This document shows positions 9,114-18,295 of a stretch of DNA of 64,000 bases, piece after piece. Every line of letters begins with the position of its first letter. The first letter of the stretch is position 1. Location: the NCBI RefSeq assembly GCF_021372645.1, contig NZ_JAJFUC010000037.1, positions 124,001 to 188,000 of the forward strand, read 5' to 3'. The position numbers and the translations under genes were made by a program. Source of the stretch: Clostridium sp. GTDB taxonomy: Bacteria > Bacillota > Clostridia > Clostridiales > Clostridiaceae. The notes beneath the pieces were generated by a model, which had not been told where the DNA came from, searched no databases, and saw nothing but the letters and a program-made list of their open reading frames with translations.

Positions 9114-9824
9114 ATAAAATTCCCCATTTCTATATTTTTATAATTTTTAATATTTGAAATATAAAACAAATTAAATTTGTATTTTATTACTAATTCTCTT
9201 GACATATTGAAGATTATCATGCTTTAAAATCAATGTAAATATTTTTTAAAAATTGTGAATAAAAACTAAGAATGAATATAATGTACTTAATTAAAATTAA
9301 TTAATATACAAAAATGCTTAATATTATAAAGTATATAATTAAATAGCTAATACGAATGAAAATTTAAAATAATAAGTCAATGATTCGATGTATATTTCGT
9401 GTCAGACAAAGAAGTATGTTTGTCTCATAGTGAGGCTATTAGGTTAATATTTTTAATTGATATAGTAAAAAACACTTGCATATTTTGATCTACAACTTTA
9501 GAATATAAATAGAATACCCATAAATAAAATTAATGTATAAAATATCAGCTAATTAGTATATATAAATAAAAAATTAATATTAGTAAATTAGATATTACAA
9601 ACAGTATATGTTAAATATAATTATTACATGAACAAGAAATGAATAATTATGCATCATATGTTTATTTCAATATATTAATGATTAACAATTAAACTGAAAA
9701 TAATCTAATACAATAACGCAAAGAAGCGCATCAAAAACTAAGTATTATTTTTGATACGCTTTTTTATTATTCGATTTAATCATAGAAATGAAATAAAAAT
9801 TTATAAAGAATAGAGGTAAACTTA
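9114..9824. other. Long divergent intergenic region (aspA / lrp)
   Basis: 711 bases without an open frame of note. It holds a reversed half copy of the GGCATAT repeat (9369-9402: AATAAGTCAATG ... TTTCGTGTCAG), a perfect 7-bp hairpin AGACAAA/TTTGTCT at 9404-9425, and a forward-strand terminator at 9725-9766. TTGACA at about 9199 on the forward strand is a possible -35 box. The forward terminator ahead of lrp suggests a short untranslated transcript or an attenuated leader. Confidence 0.5.
9725..9766 (+). terminator. Forward terminator upstream of the Lrp gene
   Basis: AGCGCATCAAAAA pairs with TTTTTGATACGCT (one C-A mismatch), then TTTTTTATT. It lies 59 bases before the lrp start with no gene upstream on that strand, so it ends a leader RNA or a small RNA. 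Confidence 0.75.
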
Positions 9825-10277
9825 ATGGATAAAATTGATTTTAAAATTATTGAACTTTTACAAAAAAATGCGCGTTATCCGCTTAAACATTTAGCTGAAG
9901 AAGTGTTTTTATCAACACCAGCAGTATCAGCACGTATCGAAAAGTTAGAACAATCAGGAGTTATAACAGGATATGCAGCACATGTAGATCCTTTAAAACT
10001 TGGATATAACATTAAAGCATTTATTAATTTGGAAATGACACCAAAGCAAAAACCTGAGTTTTATCCTTTTATAGCTGAATGTCCAAATGTCCTTGAATGT
10101 AATTGTGTAACAGGTAAATATTCTATGCTAATTAAAGTAGCTTATCATACAACTTTAGAATTAGATGTTTTCATTGGCGAACTTCAAAAATTCGGGAATA
10201 CAGAGACCCAAATAGTTTTTTCTACAGCAGTTGAACATAGGGGAATAGATGTATCTTTAGAGGTTGGAAGCAAATAA
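9825..10277 (+). CDS. Lrp/AsnC family transcriptional regulator
   Basis: 150-aa regulator with an N-terminal winged helix-turn-helix (about 1-60: MDKIDFKIIELLQKNARYPL, then SARIEKLEQSGVITGY) and a C-terminal RAM ligand-binding domain (about 65-140). Such proteins sense amino acids and form octamers that wrap DNA. ATG at 9825 with AGAGGT 7 bases upstream. Divergent from aspartase, so control of aspartate breakdown is a reasonable inference. Confidence 0.9.
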   Translation: MDKIDFKIIELLQKNARYPLKHLAEEVFLSTPAVSARIEKLEQSGVITGYAAHVDPLKLGYNIKAFINLEMTPKQKPEFYPFIAECPNVLECNCVTGKYSMLIKVAYHTTLELDVFIGELQKFGNTETQIVFSTAVEHRGIDVSLEVGSK

Positions 10278-10393
10278 ATTTGAAGTATTACGTTCATTAA
10301 CAAAAATATCTAACAAACCTAATATTTAAACTTATTAACAGTTTTGTATCTAATCAGTTCATTGTAAGAAAATTTTCTTTGTATATAAAAAAT

Positions 10394-10428
10394 AAGCAAA
10401 GAATCTCACTTTGTGAGTTTCTTTGCTT
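10394..10428 (-). terminator. Bidirectional hairpin between lrp and the nitroreductase gene
   Basis: AAGCAAAGAATCTCAC pairs with GTGAGTTTCTTTGCTT around a 3-base loop, one mismatch. On the reverse strand ATTTTTTAT follows, so it terminates the nitroreductase transcript; on the forward strand the U-run is poor. Confidence 0.75.
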
Positions 10429-10443
10429 TAAGCTGACGAAGTA

Positions 10444-10497
10444 TGACACGAAATAGACTAGTATATTGACTTGTTATTTTTTTGATTATGCCTACAT
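10444..10497. repeat. Partial GGCATAT-family repeat
   Basis: GACACGAAATAGACTAGTAT, then ATTGACTTGTTATTTTTTTGATTATGCCTA. This is the right part of the palindromic repeat and matches 53286-53330 (CGCGAAATAGACTAGCATAT...) closely, including the non-palindromic core. Confidence 0.75.
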
Positions 10498-10562
10498 TAT
10501 ATAAATAAAAATATCACAAATTAAAATATTGTTATCTACTACATATAATAGTAAATTAATAC

Positions 10563-11084
10563 TTATTTAACAAATTTAACAACTCCATCATTTCTTTCAT
10601 GTCCTTTGGCTACACTATTAGGGTATCCAATTGATGCCATTCCCCAAACAATATGATTTTCGGGTATTCCAAAGCTTGTTAGTACTTCTCTTACTTCTTT
10701 TTCATCACAAATAGTTCTCAATTGATTAATCCAACATGAACCTATTCCTAATGAATTTGCCATTAAAAATATATTTTCAAGAGCACAAGCACAATCTGCA
10801 AGTCCATTTACATTATCCTTCTCATTAGATAGCATTATTAAAGTTGGAGGTGCATAAAAATTATACCCTGCATCTCTACTCAAAGCTTCCCTAACAACTT
10901 TTGCAAGTAATTCTATCTTTTCTTTATTTTGAACAACAGTAAATTGCCAGCTTTGTTTATTCATACCACTTGGTGCATATGTTCCAGCTTTTAAGATTAA
11001 ATCTAATTCTTCAGCCTTTATTTGTTCTTCCTTAAATGTTCTTACACTTCTTCTTGTTAATATATTTTGTAATACTTCATTCAT
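10563..11084 (-). CDS. Nitroreductase family protein
   Basis: 173-aa FMN-dependent oxidoreductase of the nitroreductase superfamily, expected to be a cytoplasmic homodimer using NAD(P)H. The N-terminal LTRRSVRTFKEEQI is the FMN-phosphate binding motif; APSGMNKQSWQF and the C-terminal WGMASIGYP also match. ATG at 11084 with GAGATG-type site (AAATGGAGATGTTATT) upstream. Substrate unknown. Just upstream lies a fragment of another flavoprotein gene. Confidence 0.88.
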   Translation of the reverse strand: MNEVLQNILTRRSVRTFKEEQIKAEELDLILKAGTYAPSGMNKQSWQFTVVQNKEKIELLAKVVREALSRDAGYNFYAPPTLIMLSNEKDNVNGLADCACALENIFLMANSLGIGSCWINQLRTICDEKEVREVLTSFGIPENHIVWGMASIGYPNSVAKGHERNDGVVKFVK

Positions 11085-11111
11085 AATAACATCTCCATTT
11101 CATATAATTTT

Positions 11112-11270
11112 CTAAAATATTTGATTTATCTTTTTTGCAATTCTTTCACCAAATGTTCTTGCATTTTCATCTTCATTTTCTTCAATTTCATTTATATGTA
11201 CATATCCTAAATGAGTCTTTGGCTTTCCAAATGTAACTCCTCCTGAATATACTAACATTCCTTTTACCAT
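11112..11270 (-). pseudogene. Fragment resembling the C-terminus of an NAD(P)H-dependent flavin oxidoreductase
   Basis: A reverse-strand frame of 52 codons reads MVKGMLVYSGGVTFGKPKTH and ends with ENARTFGERIAKKINQIF. It has no ribosome site and an in-frame stop just upstream. The pattern resembles the C-terminal end of flavodoxin-fold NAD(P)H oxidoreductases. It is read here as the tail of a lost gene next to the nitroreductase. A real small protein cannot be excluded. Confidence 0.45.
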
Positions 11271-11335
11271 AAGATGATTTAAAAGTTAACTAAGTTCTGC
11301 TAATCAAACGTAAAATTTAGAGCATCACTTATCAC

Positions 11336-12478
11336 TTAAGATAGTCTAGATTTAAAATCTTCATATCCAAATTCTTTTACTACTTTAATACCTTTTTCTT
11401 CACTATATTTTACGATTGCAGGAAGATTAATTCCATTAAAAGTATTATTTTTAACCATTGAATAAATAGCCATATCACAGAATACAAGCTTATCTCCTGG
11501 TTTTAATGGTTCTTTAAATGAATAATCTCCTATAATATCCCCTGCAAGGCAAGTTGGTCCTCCAAGTCTATAAGTAAACTCAAATTCATTTGGATTTCCA
11601 GCATCTTTTATATTAGGTCTATATGGCATTGCAAGTACATCTGGCATGTGGCATTCTGCTGAAGTATCTAGTATTGCTATATCCATTCCATTTTTAATTG
11701 TATCTAAAACTGTTGACACAAGAAAACCTGTATTTAAAGCAATGGCTTCGCCTGGTTCAAGATACACCTCTACTCCATACTTATCTTTTATGAAGTTAAT
11801 AGATCTAATTAGTGTTTCTATATCATAATCTGGTCTAGTAATATGATGACCACCACCAAAGTTAATCCACTTCATATTCTTAATGTATTTTCCAAACTTT
11901 TCATCTACCACTTTTATTGTACGTTCAAGGGTATCAGAATTTTGTTCACACATTGTATGGAAGTGTAATCCATCTATTCCGTCAAGCTCTTCTTCTTCAA
12001 AATTAGCTAAAGTAACTCCCATTCTTGAATTTTCAAAGCATGGATTATATATGTCTGTTTCTATTTCAGAATATTCAGGGTTAATTCTTATAGCACATTC
12101 AATTTTTTTCCCTTGAACATCTTTAACCTTATCTCTAAATTTTTTCCATTGGTTAAATGAATTAAAAACTATATGATCAGAATATTTCATAATTTCATCA
12201 AATTCATCTTCTCTATATGCTGGCGCATAAATATGCACTTCTTTACCCATTTCTTCATATCCAAGCCTAGCTTCATGTAAAGAACTTGATGTAACTCCTT
12301 TTAGATACTTTCCTATTAAAGGAAAAGTTGAAAACATTGAAAATGCCTTTGTCGCAAGAATAATATTACATCCTGTACTATCTTGAACATATTTTAAGAT
12401 TTCTAAATTCTTTGTAAGAAGTCTTTCATCTACCACATAACATGGAGATGGTAATTCACTCACATCTATATCTATCAT
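11336..12478 (-). CDS. nspC: Carboxynorspermidine decarboxylase
   Basis: PLP enzyme (alanine racemase fold, type III), 380 aa, that decarboxylates carboxynorspermidine or carboxyspermidine to norspermidine or spermidine. The Schiff-base lysine is Lys44 in LATKAFSMFS; the phosphate-binding loop is FGGGHHI; EPGEAIALNTGFL and GGPTCLAGD are the C-terminal active-site segments. AAAGGAGGAATTTTA precedes the ATG. It follows the carboxynorspermidine synthase gene with a hairpin between them and completes the second polyamine pathway in this cluster. Whether the product has a three- or four-carbon end (norspermidine or spermidine) cannot be read here. Confidence 0.92.
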   Translation of the reverse strand: MIDIDVSELPSPCYVVDERLLTKNLEILKYVQDSTGCNIILATKAFSMFSTFPLIGKYLKGVTSSSLHEARLGYEEMGKEVHIYAPAYREDEFDEIMKYSDHIVFNSFNQWKKFRDKVKDVQGKKIECAIRINPEYSEIETDIYNPCFENSRMGVTLANFEEEELDGIDGLHFHTMCEQNSDTLERTIKVVDEKFGKYIKNMKWINFGGGHHITRPDYDIETLIRSINFIKDKYGVEVYLEPGEAIALNTGFLVSTVLDTIKNGMDIAILDTSAECHMPDVLAMPYRPNIKDAGNPNEFEFTYRLGGPTCLAGDIIGDYSFKEPLKPGDKLVFCDMAIYSMVKNNTFNGINLPAIVKYSEEKGIKVVKEFGYEDFKSRLS

Positions 12479-12550
12479 TAAAATTCCTCCTTTTTAGTTA
12501 ATAATTAATCTCCTTTAGGATATCCTTCGTAAAAATACCAATGAAAATAT

Positions 12551-12579
12551 ATAGAAGAAAGCCAATGACTTTCTTCTAT
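12551..12579. other. Perfect intercistronic hairpin between the carboxynorspermidine genes
   Basis: ATAGAAGAAAG pairs perfectly with CTTTCTTCTAT (11 bp, 7-base loop). On the transcribed strand it is followed by ATATATTTTC, a weak U-run, so it may be a partial terminator or an mRNA stability element between the synthase and nspC. Confidence 0.65.
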
Positions 12580-12593
12580 TGTAATTTCCTATA

Positions 12594-13796
12594 TTACTTT
12601 ACTAAAGTTGGAGAAAAATCTTCTTTCCATGGTAATCCCCATTTATTTAACTCTTCCATGAATGGATCTGGATCAAATTCTTCTACATTATACACTCCTG
12701 GTTTCTTCCATAAGCCTTTCATTACTAAGCTTGCACCTATCATAGCTGGAACTCCTGTTGTATATGAAATTGCTTGTGAACCAACTTCTTTATAACATTC
12801 CTCATGATCACATACATTATACACATAGTAAGTCTTTTCTTTTCCATCTTTTTTACCTTGGAAAATACATCCTATGTTAGTTTTACCCTTTGTTCTTGGT
12901 CCAAGTGATGCTGGATCTGGTAAAATTGCTTTTAAAAATTGTAATGGAACTATTTGTTTTCCTTCATATTCAATTGGTTCAATAGAAGTCATACCAACAT
13001 TTTCAAGTACATTTAAATGTGTTATATACTTTTGTGAGAATGTCATCCAAAATCTAATTCTCTTAATTCCTTTTATATTTAAACCTAAAGATTCTAATTC
13101 TTCATGGTGCAATAAATACATGTCCTTTGGTCCTATTTCAGGAAAATCATAAACTTCTTTTAATTCAAGAGGTTCTGTTTCTATCCACTTTCCTTCCTCC
13201 CAATAGCTACCCTTAGCTGTTATTTCTCGTATATTAATTTCTGGATTGAAGTTAGTTGCAAAAGGATATCCATGATCACCTGCATTAGCATCTAAAATGT
13301 CAATATAGTTAATTTCATCAAAATAATGTTTTTGAGCATAAGCACTAAACACACCTGTAACACCTGGATCAAAACCACTACCAAGTAATGCTGTTATTCC
13401 TGCTTTTTCAAACTTTTCTTTATATGCCCATTGCCATTTATATTCAAACTTAGCTGTATCAAGTGGTTCATAATTAGCTGTGTCCACATAATCAGTTTTT
13501 GTTTCAAGACAAGCATCCATTATTGTTAAATCTTGATATGGAAGTGCAAGATTGATTACAACATCTGGTTTAAATTTTTCAATAAGTGCTACTAACTCAG
13601 GTACATTATCAGCATCTACCTTAGCTGTTTGTATTTTAGTGTTAGTCTTTTCTTCTAGTGAAGCTTTTATAGCATCACATTTTGATAAAGTTCTGCTAGC
13701 AATACAAATTTCTTCAAATACCTCTGAGTTTTGGCAACATTTATGAATAGCAACGCTAGCAACTCCGCCAGCACCAATAATTAAAGCTTTTCCCAT
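12594..13796 (-). CDS. Carboxynorspermidine synthase (saccharopine dehydrogenase family)
   Basis: 400-aa NAD(P)H-dependent reductase that condenses aspartate semialdehyde with a diamine (1,3-diaminopropane, putrescine or possibly agmatine) to a carboxy-polyamine. The N-terminal GKALIIGAGGVASVAIHKC is the dinucleotide-binding fold; LLGSGFDPGVTGVFSAYA and the C-terminal half match the carboxynorspermidine dehydrogenase branch of the family rather than lysine-forming enzymes. Located directly upstream of nspC on the same strand, which supports this role over saccharopine metabolism. GGAGG precedes the ATG. Confidence 0.9.
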   Translation of the reverse strand: MGKALIIGAGGVASVAIHKCCQNSEVFEEICIASRTLSKCDAIKASLEEKTNTKIQTAKVDADNVPELVALIEKFKPDVVINLALPYQDLTIMDACLETKTDYVDTANYEPLDTAKFEYKWQWAYKEKFEKAGITALLGSGFDPGVTGVFSAYAQKHYFDEINYIDILDANAGDHGYPFATNFNPEINIREITAKGSYWEEGKWIETEPLELKEVYDFPEIGPKDMYLLHHEELESLGLNIKGIKRIRFWMTFSQKYITHLNVLENVGMTSIEPIEYEGKQIVPLQFLKAILPDPASLGPRTKGKTNIGCIFQGKKDGKEKTYYVYNVCDHEECYKEVGSQAISYTTGVPAMIGASLVMKGLWKKPGVYNVEEFDPDPFMEELNKWGLPWKEDFSPTLVK

Positions 13797-13847
13797 TCTA
13801 ATTCCTCCAATTTCTTTATAAATTTATGATTTACCAATTTATAATTT

Positions 13848-13919
13848 AAGGCATATAAAAGAAAATAACAAGTCAAATATATTAGCATATTGACTTACTA
13901 TTTTCTGGAATATGTCTAA
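13848..13919. repeat. Palindromic repeat, GGCATAT family, copy 5
   Basis: AAGGCATATAAAAGAAAATA + ACAAGTC on the left; TTGACTTACTATTTTCTGGA + ATATGTCTAA on the right, with core AAATATATTAGCATA. The right end has a G-to-T change (ATGTCT for ATGCCT). It splits the polyamine cluster between speE and the carboxynorspermidine synthase gene. Confidence 0.85.
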
Positions 13920-13968
13920 ATTAATATATTTTTTTAATTACAAGTATTACAATATAAAATATTAATTT

Positions 13969-14823
13969 CTATTCAGTAAGTCCATTTAACATATCTTTAA
14001 CATAATTAGGTAAAGCAAAACATCCCACATGAAGATCTGTATTATAGTATTTTGTTTTTATACCTAATTTATTCCAAGCATCTGTATTTAAATCTTTAAT
14101 CGGATTATATTTTTTTGAAGCAAATCCAAATAACCAATGTCCTGATGGATAAGTTGGAATGTGTGCTTGATATACTTTGATAATTGGAAAGAACCCTATT
14201 ATTTTTTCATGAGCCTCTTTCATTGCTATCGCATCATTATTATAATAGGGGCTTTCATGTTGATTAACCAAAATTCCATCTTCGTTTAATGCTTTATAAC
14301 AGTTTCCATAAAATTCTTTAGTGAATAGTCCTTCTCCTGGTCCAAAAGGATCTGTTGAGTCTACTATAATTAAGTCATATTCATTTTCTTTAGTTCGTAC
14401 AAATTTCAACCCATCTTCAAAGAATAAGTTAACTCTTGGTTCATCAAGCTTACATGCTGTTTGTGGAAAATATTCTCTACATACATCAACAACCCTCTTG
14501 TCAATTTCAACCATATCTATTTTCTCAATTGTTTTGTATCTTGTAAGTTCTCTTATTGTTCCACCATCTCCAGCACCTATAACTAGAACTTTTTTAATAT
14601 TAGGATTAGTTGCCATTGGTACATGAACTATCATATCGTGATAAATAAACTCATCTTTTTCCGTTATCATCATTAATCCATCTAACGTAAAAAATTTCCC
14701 AAATTCCTTTGCTTCTAGAATATCTATTCTCTGAAATTCAGTTTGTTCAGTATGTATTTGATTTTCAACCTTAATTGAAAATCTAACATTTTCTGTATGT
14801 TGTTCTGTATACCATAACTCCAT
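13969..14823 (-). CDS. speE: Polyamine aminopropyltransferase (spermidine synthase)
   Basis: 284-aa cytoplasmic enzyme that transfers the aminopropyl group from decarboxylated S-adenosylmethionine to putrescine (or, in some bacteria, agmatine). The SAM-binding VLVIGAGDGGTIRELTRY lies at about 80-97 and the catalytic aspartate segment VDSTDPFGPGEGLF at about 155. Its ATG follows the speA stop with no gap, so the two are translationally coupled. Normal length. With SpeD and SpeA it makes the classical route to spermidine. Confidence 0.94.
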   Translation of the reverse strand: MELWYTEQHTENVRFSIKVENQIHTEQTEFQRIDILEAKEFGKFFTLDGLMMITEKDEFIYHDMIVHVPMATNPNIKKVLVIGAGDGGTIRELTRYKTIEKIDMVEIDKRVVDVCREYFPQTACKLDEPRVNLFFEDGLKFVRTKENEYDLIIVDSTDPFGPGEGLFTKEFYGNCYKALNEDGILVNQHESPYYNNDAIAMKEAHEKIIGFFPIIKVYQAHIPTYPSGHWLFGFASKKYNPIKDLNTDAWNKLGIKTKYYNTDLHVGCFALPNYVKDMLNGLTE

Positions 14824-16281
14824 TTATTTTTCCTCCACAATATTAATATTTTCAATTTTAATATCTTCTGTTCCAGTTAAAAAACAGCCCTTTTCTTTTG
14901 CATAATCTATGTAATCTAAGATTTCTTTAGTAATTCTTTCTCCCGGAGCAAGAATTGGTATTCCTGGTGGATAACACATTACAAATTCAGAACATATCTT
15001 TTTGTCGCTTTCATTCATAGGTACAGAAATCTTTGAAGAGTAAAATGCCTCTTGAGGCGTAAGTACAACTTCTGGATTTATATATTCATGATCAAACATT
15101 CCTGCTCCATCTTTTGAATGTAATCTCTTAATTTCTGATAATGAAGAAATTAATCTTTCGATTGCAAGATTACGATCCCCAACAGAAATTATTGCAAGTA
15201 TATTTCCAATATCACCAAATTCAATTTGTATGCCATACTCATCTCTTAAAAGATCATATACTTCAATTCCTGCAAGTCCTATTTCTCTAGTAAATATAGA
15301 TAACTTGGTCACATCAAAATCATAAACTGCGTCGTTATCAATTAATTCTTTTGAAAAAGCATAATAACCACCTATTTTATTTATTTCGCTTCTTGCATAC
15401 TCTGCAATTTGTGTTACCTTTTTAAAGATTTCGCTCCCATGTAGTACAAGATCTCTTCTTGCTAAATCAAGTGATGACATTAAAAGATATGAACCACTTG
15501 TTGTTTGTGTTAAATTAATTATTTGACGAACATATCCAACATGTAAATCACAGTTTAATAATAAAAAAGAACTTTGAGTTAAAGAACCTCCTGTTTTATG
15601 CATACTAACTGCTGCCATATCGGCTCCTGCTTCTACAGCTGATATTGGCATATTTTCTCCAAAATAAAAATGTGTTCCATGTGCTTCATCTACTAAAACA
15701 TACATTCCATATTCATGAGCAAGTTTAGTAATTTCTTTTAGATTAGAGCAAATTCCATAATAAGTTGGATTGTTTACAAGTACAGCTTTAGCATCTGGAT
15801 TTTCTTTAATTGCTTTTTTTACATCTTCAACTGACATTCCAAGCGGTATACCAAGTTTTTTATTAACACCTGGATTTATATAAATTGGAACTGCCCCACT
15901 AATTACTAATGCATTAATTGCACTTCTATGGACATTACGTGGCATTATAATCTTTTCGCCCTTTTTGCAAACACTCATAACCATAGCTTGAACTGATGAA
16001 CTTGTTCCATTTACCATTAAAAATGCATATTTAGACCCAAAAGCACCTGCCGCAAGTTCTTCTGCTTCCTTTATAACTGATACTGGATGACAAAGATTAT
16101 CAAGTGGTTTCATTGAATTTACATCTACTGAAAGACATTGCTCACCCAAAAATTCTCTAAGCATAGCATTTCCTCGACCTTGCTTATGACCTGGAACATC
16201 AAAAGGAACCACTCTTGCCTTTTTATATTCCATTAGAGCTTCATAAATAGGTGCTTTTGAGTGGGATTCTTTATTTTTCAT
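14824..16281 (-). CDS. speA: Arginine/lysine/ornithine decarboxylase (SpeA type)
   Basis: 485-aa PLP decarboxylase of the Bacillus SpeA type (aspartate-aminotransferase fold). The PLP lysine is in SMHKTGGSLTQ, the cofactor aspartate in LVDEAHGTHFYFG, and a C-terminal Orn/Lys/Arg decarboxylase domain follows from about residue 380. Length matches Bacillus arginine decarboxylase. It supplies agmatine or putrescine for the neighbouring aminopropyltransferase. No agmatinase gene is seen in the window, so either the enzyme makes a diamine directly, an agmatinase lies elsewhere, or agmatine itself is aminopropylated. Confidence 0.9.
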   Translation of the reverse strand: MKNKESHSKAPIYEALMEYKKARVVPFDVPGHKQGRGNAMLREFLGEQCLSVDVNSMKPLDNLCHPVSVIKEAEELAAGAFGSKYAFLMVNGTSSSVQAMVMSVCKKGEKIIMPRNVHRSAINALVISGAVPIYINPGVNKKLGIPLGMSVEDVKKAIKENPDAKAVLVNNPTYYGICSNLKEITKLAHEYGMYVLVDEAHGTHFYFGENMPISAVEAGADMAAVSMHKTGGSLTQSSFLLLNCDLHVGYVRQIINLTQTTSGSYLLMSSLDLARRDLVLHGSEIFKKVTQIAEYARSEINKIGGYYAFSKELIDNDAVYDFDVTKLSIFTREIGLAGIEVYDLLRDEYGIQIEFGDIGNILAIISVGDRNLAIERLISSLSEIKRLHSKDGAGMFDHEYINPEVVLTPQEAFYSSKISVPMNESDKKICSEFVMCYPPGIPILAPGERITKEILDYIDYAKEKGCFLTGTEDIKIENINIVEEK

Positions 16282-16298
16282 TTTGGCTCATCCCCCCA

Positions 16299-17114
16299 TT
16301 AATATATATTAGTTCCACTGAAAATTTCAATCATTTCTTTACGTAGGTTGCTTTCGATTTCAAGTCTTTCTTTTGGCTTAATTTCATAAACATCCCTATT
16401 GAAAAGATAATTTTGAAGTTCAATTTCTTTAATTAACATTTTAGTATGAAATATGTTCGACTGATATACATTTATATCCATAGCATCATATTTCTTCAAA
16501 GTACCTTCATCAATATAATCTTGTATTGATGTAATTTTGTGATCTATAAACAATTTCTTACCATCAACATCTCGAGTAAAGCCTCTGACACGATAATCTA
16601 TGGTTATGATATCTGAATCAAAACTTCCTATAAGGTAGTTTAATGCATTTAAAGGAGAAACTTCTCCACAAGTGGCTACATCAATATCCACACGAAAAGT
16701 AGCAATTGAGTTATCTGGATGATATTCTGGATAAGTATGCACAGTTACATGACTCTTATCTAAGTGTCCTACAACAGTATCTCTCGTCTTCAAAATGTCA
16801 ATTTCACCTTTATTACAAGATGCATCTATTTCCTTAACTGCTAAAGTCTCTTCTGATATTAAAATAGTTACACTCGCTCCTTGAGGATCGTAATCTTGTT
16901 TTGAAATATTAAGTACATGTGCACCAATACTTTCTGTTACATCACACAGAATCCTTGTAAGTCTTTCTGAATTGTATTGCTCATCAATATATGCAATATA
17001 GTCCTTTTGTTCTCGCTCACTTTTTGCATAGCATACATCATAGATGTTAAAGCTAAGTGTTTTTGTGAGGTTGTTAAAGCCGTATAATTTCAGCTTGTTG
17101 TCCAACCCTAACAT
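16299..17114 (-). CDS. speD: S-adenosylmethionine decarboxylase proenzyme
   Basis: Pyruvoyl enzyme of the enterobacterial class (271 aa) that makes decarboxylated SAM, the aminopropyl donor for SpeE. The self-cleavage site is Lys-Ser in [15 protein letters not shown] (Ser near 121 becomes the pyruvoyl group); the conserved Cys is in [12 protein letters not shown] (near 149). The ATG at 17114 is chosen because AAAGG lies 5 bases upstream; a GTG one codon earlier is possible. First gene of the speD-speA-speE run, 17 bases before speA. Confidence 0.94.
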   Translation of the reverse strand: MLGLDNKLKLYGFNNLTKTLSFNIYDVCYAKSEREQKDYIAYIDEQYNSERLTRILCDVTESIGAHVLNISKQDYDPQGASVTILISEETLAVKEIDASCNKGEIDILKTRDTVVGHLDKSHVTVHTYPEYHPDNSIATFRVDIDVATCGEVSPLNALNYLIGSFDSDIITIDYRVRGFTRDVDGKKLFIDHKITSIQDYIDEGTLKKYDAMDINVYQSNIFHTKMLIKEIELQNYLFNRDVYEIKPKERLEIESNLRKEMIEIFSGTNIY

Positions 17115-17381
17115 CACAACCTTTCTAGTTCAAATTAAATTAAATTTGCATTAGAATTTGTTTTAAAAACTTAATAATTAAAATATTACAAATACTTAAT
17201 TTTAAGTTTATCTAATAAAACATTTTATCATACAACATTGACATTTTACTATATTATCTTTAAAATTGCTACTATTTATGACAATATTTCTTATATACAT
17301 TTATAAATTCATTTCAAGTCGCTTATGCTCCATTTTATTTTAAAATACTTCCTATTTCTTATACATATAAATGAAAAATAG

Positions 17382-18074
17382 TTAATTACTTTTTTTCATA
17401 GCCTTATCTTTTACATATTGGTTATATTCTTCTATTGTATAAAGTTGTGGTTCTCTTACTTCTTCTAAGAAATGTGATGCTTCTGCATCAGCATTAGTAA
17501 ATGCTAAGACTGATTTATGCATTTCTATTGCCTTATTAAAATCTCTATATTCATCTTTAGGTACATAAGCCCCCATATGCCATCTTATCATTAAACATTC
17601 TTCTAATGTTAATTTAACAAATTGTTGAAGTAAAATCACACTCTTTTCTCCATGTCCTAAAGGAATTTTCTCATCAAATTCATAAGACGCATATCCTATC
17701 CATTTTCCTGTCAACTCATTCTTTTTTAATCGCATTGTTTTTTCGTAGAGATTACATTTACAAAGATCATGTAAATACCCAGTTAAATAAATCGTATCAT
17801 TACTTAATCCGAGCTTATATTGTTTATTCTTCTGAATTAATAATTCAACAACATTATCTGAATGAAATGCTAATCCTCCATCAAAGTTTGAATGAAACTT
17901 TGTAGATGCTGGTGCAGTAAAATAATCTGTTCTATCTACAAGATATTTTATTAATTCATCTATTCCCTCTCTTTTAATAGATCTTAATCTTTCTATTATT
18001 CTATCTTTTAATTCTTTCTTTTCTTGCGCTGCTTTAGCCTTCGTCAATTCTTTTAAATCACTTAAATCACTCAT
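17382..18074 (-). CDS. HD domain-containing phosphohydrolase-like protein
   Basis: 230-aa soluble protein with the HD metal-dependent hydrolase pattern: first histidine in GGLAFHSDNVVELL (about 68-80), the HD pair in YLHDLCKCNLYEK (about 106), a histidine in IRWHMGAYV, and an aspartate in AFTNADAEASHFL. Charged N- and C-termini suggest a cytoplasmic protein. AGGAG lies 8 bases before the ATG. Similar proteins act on nucleotides or nucleic-acid ends; the substrate is unknown. Monocistronic, with hairpins upstream. Confidence 0.82.
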   Translation of the reverse strand: MSDLSDLKELTKAKAAQEKKELKDRIIERLRSIKREGIDELIKYLVDRTDYFTAPASTKFHSNFDGGLAFHSDNVVELLIQKNKQYKLGLSNDTIYLTGYLHDLCKCNLYEKTMRLKKNELTGKWIGYASYEFDEKIPLGHGEKSVILLQQFVKLTLEECLMIRWHMGAYVPKDEYRDFNKAIEMHKSVLAFTNADAEASHFLEEVREPQLYTIEEYNQYVKDKAMKKSN

Positions 18075-18125
18075 TCATACATCTCCTAACATTAACCAAG
18101 TTTTTATTATTGTTAATTTTTCCCT

Positions 18126-18155
18126 AAAGGCATATATCTATTCATTCTTATGCCT
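18126..18155. repeat. Short hairpin with GGCATA ends
   Basis: AAAGGCATA and TATGCCTCTT pair around a 14-base loop. Ends match the GGCATAT repeat family but the AACAAGTC arms are missing, so it may be a degraded copy. Confidence 0.5.
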
Positions 18156-18182
18156 CTTTTATCATTTTAACACTTTTATCAA

Positions 18183-18219
18183 AAAACTCATATCATTCTA
18201 TTATAATGATATGAGTTTT
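18183..18219 (-). terminator. Perfect bidirectional hairpin/terminator
   Basis: AAAACTCATATCAT pairs perfectly with ATGATATGAGTTTT (14 bp, 9-base loop). On the reverse strand a TTTTTTGAT run follows, so it likely ends transcription from the DUF3892-like remnant and the 276-aa gene upstream. Confidence 0.75.
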
Positions 18220-18295
18220 ATAATTCATATATTTTTATTTCAATTGTTACAATTCCATAATATTTTACACTTACATTATATTTTGAAAAATTTTT

